Source: Butyricicoccus_A sp945486175 (GTDB lineage Bacteria > Bacillota > Clostridia > Oscillospirales > Butyricicoccaceae). From it: a stretch of 16,298 nt of DNA. Below, one piece after another: positions 14,314-16,298 of the stretch. The notes beneath the pieces were generated by a model, which was not told the DNA's origin, searched no databases, and was given only the letters and a program-made list of their open reading frames with translations. How positions within the stretch are numbered: position 1 is the stretch's first letter; each line of letters starts with the position of its first letter. The position numbers and the translations under genes are program-made. The stretch spans positions 1-16,298 of the forward strand of contig CALZUY010000048.1 of assembly GCA_945829445.1 (NCBI GenBank), given 5' to 3'.

Positions 14314-15663
14314 TCAGATCCAGACTGTGCGCAGCTGTGCAACTGCCGGTTCGATGTCTTCCTCGGAAATACCTGCACTGGACAGATAAAACACTGCCGC
14401 GTGCATGCGCTGCCGTCCGAGCTGATAGGAGGACATCGGCACGATGCGGACACCGGCCTGTCGGGCCTGTTCACACATTTCCTCCGCATTTCCCTGCCCT
14501 GCGAGTGAAACAATCACATGCAGGCCGGTATCATTGGGCCGGACTGTAGCGCGCGCGCCGAAATATTCCGCAAATGCCTCGGCAATGCGCGCATTTTTGT
14601 GCGCATAAATGCGGCGCAGACGGCGCACCTGCTTTTCCAGCCGTCCCTGTTCGATGAAACGCGCCATGGTCAGCTGCTCCATGGTGCTCGATGTCTGATT
14701 ATAATGCTGTGAAACCGCCCGGTACAACGGCAGCAGCCGCGATGGAAGTACAGCATAGCTGATGCGGATGGACGGCGGCAGCAGTTTGGAAAATGCACCC
14801 AGATAAATAACATTGCCGCCCGAATCCAGCGCAGAAAGCGTTGCGAGCGGCTTTCCTGTATAACGAAGCTCGCCGTCATAGTCGTCCTCAAAGATAACAG
14901 CGCTGTTCTGCTGTGCCCACTGCAGCAGCTGGACCCGTTTCTGATGGGTCAGGCTTGCGCCCGATGGGAATGAATGCGACGGCGAGATGTACAGCATATT
15001 CGCTTGCGACTGCCGCAGCTCACTCAGGTCAATGCCGGATGCACCGCCGCGGATGAACACGGTGTCATAGCCGTGGTCGGCAAATACGCGATAGCCCTTG
15101 CGGAAGCCGGGGTCCTCGAACGCGATGCGCTGGCAGCTTTTGTCAAACATCTCACACAGGATGCCGAGCAGGCTCTGGATGCCCGCGCTGATGACGACAT
15201 GCTCCGCTGTCGTGTATACGCCGCGTCCGGCGGACAGATACCGTGCAATCTGCTCCCTCAATGCGCGTTCCCCCTGATTTTCGCCATAACCGAGAAACGG
15301 ATCGCTGTCCATCATAACCGAACGCGACAGCTTGCGCCAGATATCGAAATCAAACAGCTCCGGGTCCATGCGGTGGCCGGAAAAATCATACCGGCATTGC
15401 TCCTGCTGTGGTTCCGGCTCAATGTCCTCACGGACAGGCGGGCGATGCGGGATATCGTTGACATAATAGCCGCTCTGCGGGATGCAATTGACAATGCCAT
15501 CCGCACACAGGTGTTCATAAGCAGTTTCCACCGTCGTGCGGCTGACGGCGGAATCATGCGTCATCTGCCGGATGGATGGCAGACGTGTTCCCGGTGCAAG
15601 CCGTCCGGCTTCGATTTCCTCCCGAATCTGGCGGTACAGCCGGAGGTAAAGCGGCTCACTCAT
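14314..15663 (-). CDS. MocR/PdxR-type GntR regulator with aminotransferase domain
   Basis: A 449-residue fusion of a GntR winged helix-turn-helix (residues 1-70; LYLRLYRQIREEIEAGRL and LPSIRQMTHDSAVSRTTVETAYEHL in two adjoining parts) with a fold-type I aminotransferase-like domain (about 90-449). The PLP Lys is K293 in GAFSKLLPPSIRISY, and the PLP-ring Asp/Tyr pair lies in FEDDYDGELRY (D261, Y262). Family members sense PLP or an amino-acid adduct and control vitamin B6, GABA, taurine or peptide genes; which one applies here is not visible. The start ATG 15663 has GGAG 7 bases upstream. The frame stays open to 16185, but that stretch is the shadow of the acetyltransferase gene, whose stop it overlaps by 8 bases, so the two are translationally coupled. 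Confidence 0.92.
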   Translation of the reverse strand: MSEPLYLRLYRQIREEIEAGRLAPGTRLPSIRQMTHDSAVSRTTVETAYEHLCADGIVNCIPQSGYYVNDIPHRPPVREDIEPEPQQEQCRYDFSGHRMDPELFDFDIWRKLSRSVMMDSDPFLGYGENQGERALREQIARYLSAGRGVYTTAEHVVISAGIQSLLGILCEMFDKSCQRIAFEDPGFRKGYRVFADHGYDTVFIRGGASGIDLSELRQSQANMLYISPSHSFPSGASLTHQKRVQLLQWAQQNSAVIFEDDYDGELRYTGKPLATLSALDSGGNVIYLGAFSKLLPPSIRISYAVLPSRLLPLYRAVSQHYNQTSSTMEQLTMARFIEQGRLEKQVRRLRRIYAHKNARIAEAFAEYFGARATVRPNDTGLHVIVSLAGQGNAEEMCEQARQAGVRIVPMSSYQLGRQRMHAAVFYLSSAGISEEDIEPAVAQLRTVWI

Positions 15664-16279
15664 CTTCCTGCTCCCCTCTCGGTTCGTGCACCAGTTCTGC
15701 CGCATGCGCGAGTGCCTCGCGGCAGAATGCACTGTCACGAATCTCCGGGTACGGTATTGTGGGCTGCGGCGCACCGTCATGGTGCCGCAGAGATTTTCCC
15801 ATCCAGATGACATCCCGCCACTGTCCGAATTTATACATGCTGTTGTGATAGGCTCCCATGCGCTCGAAACCCATCGACATATGGAACGCCATGCTGCGCG
15901 GATTGGGGCAGGTAATGCCGACATAGATGCTGTAATAGCCCTGATACGCGAGGATTTCAAACAGCGCAGTGTACAGCGCGGACGCAATGCCGCGGCGATG
16001 GCAGCCCATGCGTGTATAAATCGAGGTCTCACACGACCACTGATACGCAGCGCGCTTGCGGTGCGGGGATGCATAGCCATAGCCAACGATCTGCCCGTCC
16101 ATTTCACAGCACAGCCACGGCGTTTTCGCCGTATACGTGCGAATGCGGCCGAGGAACTCGTCCAGACTCGGCGGCTCGTATTCACTTGTCACTGTCGTAT
16201 GGATAACATACGGTGCGTACAATCCCAGCATTTCCCCGGCGTCTGCCTCTGTCGCGGGACGGATGATGATTTGATTCAA
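15656..16279 (-). CDS. GNAT acetyltransferase, phosphinothricin acetyltransferase-like
   Basis: A 207-residue N-acetyltransferase of the Pat/Bar/MddA branch, which transfers acetyl from acetyl-CoA to the amino group of phosphinothricin-like or methionine-derived compounds. The family text is clear: IRPATEADAGEMLGLYAPYV at 6-25, the acidic E84 in CETSIYT, the CoA pyrophosphate loop HRRGIASALY at 94-103, PNPRSMAFHMSMGFERMGAY at 125-144, and the closing KFGQWRDVIWMGKSL. Residues 165-207 form a polar tail beyond the usual family end. The start codon is TTG at 16279, with AAGGAAG about 8 bases upstream; no ATG or GTG fits better. The gene overlaps the MocR-type gene by 8 bases, so that regulator may control this operon or sense its product (inference). 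The promoter lies beyond the right end. Confidence 0.88.
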   Translation of the reverse strand: MNQIIIRPATEADAGEMLGLYAPYVIHTTVTSEYEPPSLDEFLGRIRTYTAKTPWLCCEMDGQIVGYGYASPHRKRAAYQWSCETSIYTRMGCHRRGIASALYTALFEILAYQGYYSIYVGITCPNPRSMAFHMSMGFERMGAYHNSMYKFGQWRDVIWMGKSLRHHDGAPQPTIPYPEIRDSAFCREALAHAAELVHEPRGEQEDE

Positions 16280-16298
16280 TACCGAAACTTCCTTACTT

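Noticed and set aside
15664..16185. N-terminal extension of the MocR-type protein by about 170 codons.
   Set aside because: This stretch is the other frame of the acetyltransferase gene. The GntR domain begins cleanly at the ATG at 15663, with GGAG upstream.
1..16298. CRISPR arrays, tRNA or rRNA genes, transposases, toxin-antitoxin pairs, biosynthetic clusters.
   Set aside because: No regularly spaced repeats, no cloverleaf or rRNA-like segments, and no matching protein signatures were seen on reading both strands.

Overview
The window looks like a chromosomal segment from a Gram-positive, Firmicutes/Clostridia-type gut anaerobe. The support is: Shine-Dalgarno sites of the GGAGG type before nearly every gene, a Bacillus/Clostridium-type LexA (DinR) box in front of uvrB, a uvrB-uvrA gene pair, an LAGC lipoprotein signal on the solute-binding protein, and HxlR and MocR family regulators. 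Genus cannot be fixed from what is visible; an Oscillospiraceae/Butyricicoccus-like bacterium is a guess.

Layout. (1) Positions 1-1400 are a worn accessory edge. An HxlR-type regulator runs off the left end and carries a frameshift. It diverges from an intact nitroreductase-family flavoprotein, with two promoters whose -10 boxes overlap. Behind the nitroreductase, on the minus strand, are what appear to be two small decayed genes joined by an ATGA overlap. (2) 1580-2854 encodes a uroporphyrinogen-decarboxylase-superfamily protein that is not HemE and keeps an HxC metal-site motif of the MtaA/CmuA methyltransferase type. It closes with a perfect 13-bp terminator. (3) After an unusually long 800-base control region (18-bp perfect palindrome, leader hairpin) comes a three-gene simple-sugar ABC importer of the RbsB/RbsA/RbsC type (3661-7291), with an intercistronic hairpin after the binding-protein gene and a strong terminator at the end. 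No catabolic enzyme or local regulator accompanies it. (4) 7531-8586 is a complete tyrosine recombinase with its own promoter and inverted repeat. (5) From 8688 to 16279 everything reads on the minus strand: GNAT acetyltransferase, MocR-type PLP regulator, RadC-like protein, UvrB and UvrA. The first two overlap by 8 bases. uvrB has its own TTGCAT-N17-TATAAT promoter abutting a near-consensus SOS box, so uvrBA can be induced independently of the genes upstream. Convergent terminators separate the two halves at about 8.6 kb.

How it fits together. The right half is ordinary nucleotide-excision-repair housekeeping with a MocR/acetyltransferase pair feeding into it. The left half is metabolic and accessory: a redox-responsive flavoprotein unit and a sugar-importer operon next to an uncharacterised URO-D-like enzyme. 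I do not see a new defence or mobile system. The least explained parts are the URO-D-like enzyme beside the importer, its long regulated leader, and the decayed minus-strand pair at 0.9-1.4 kb.
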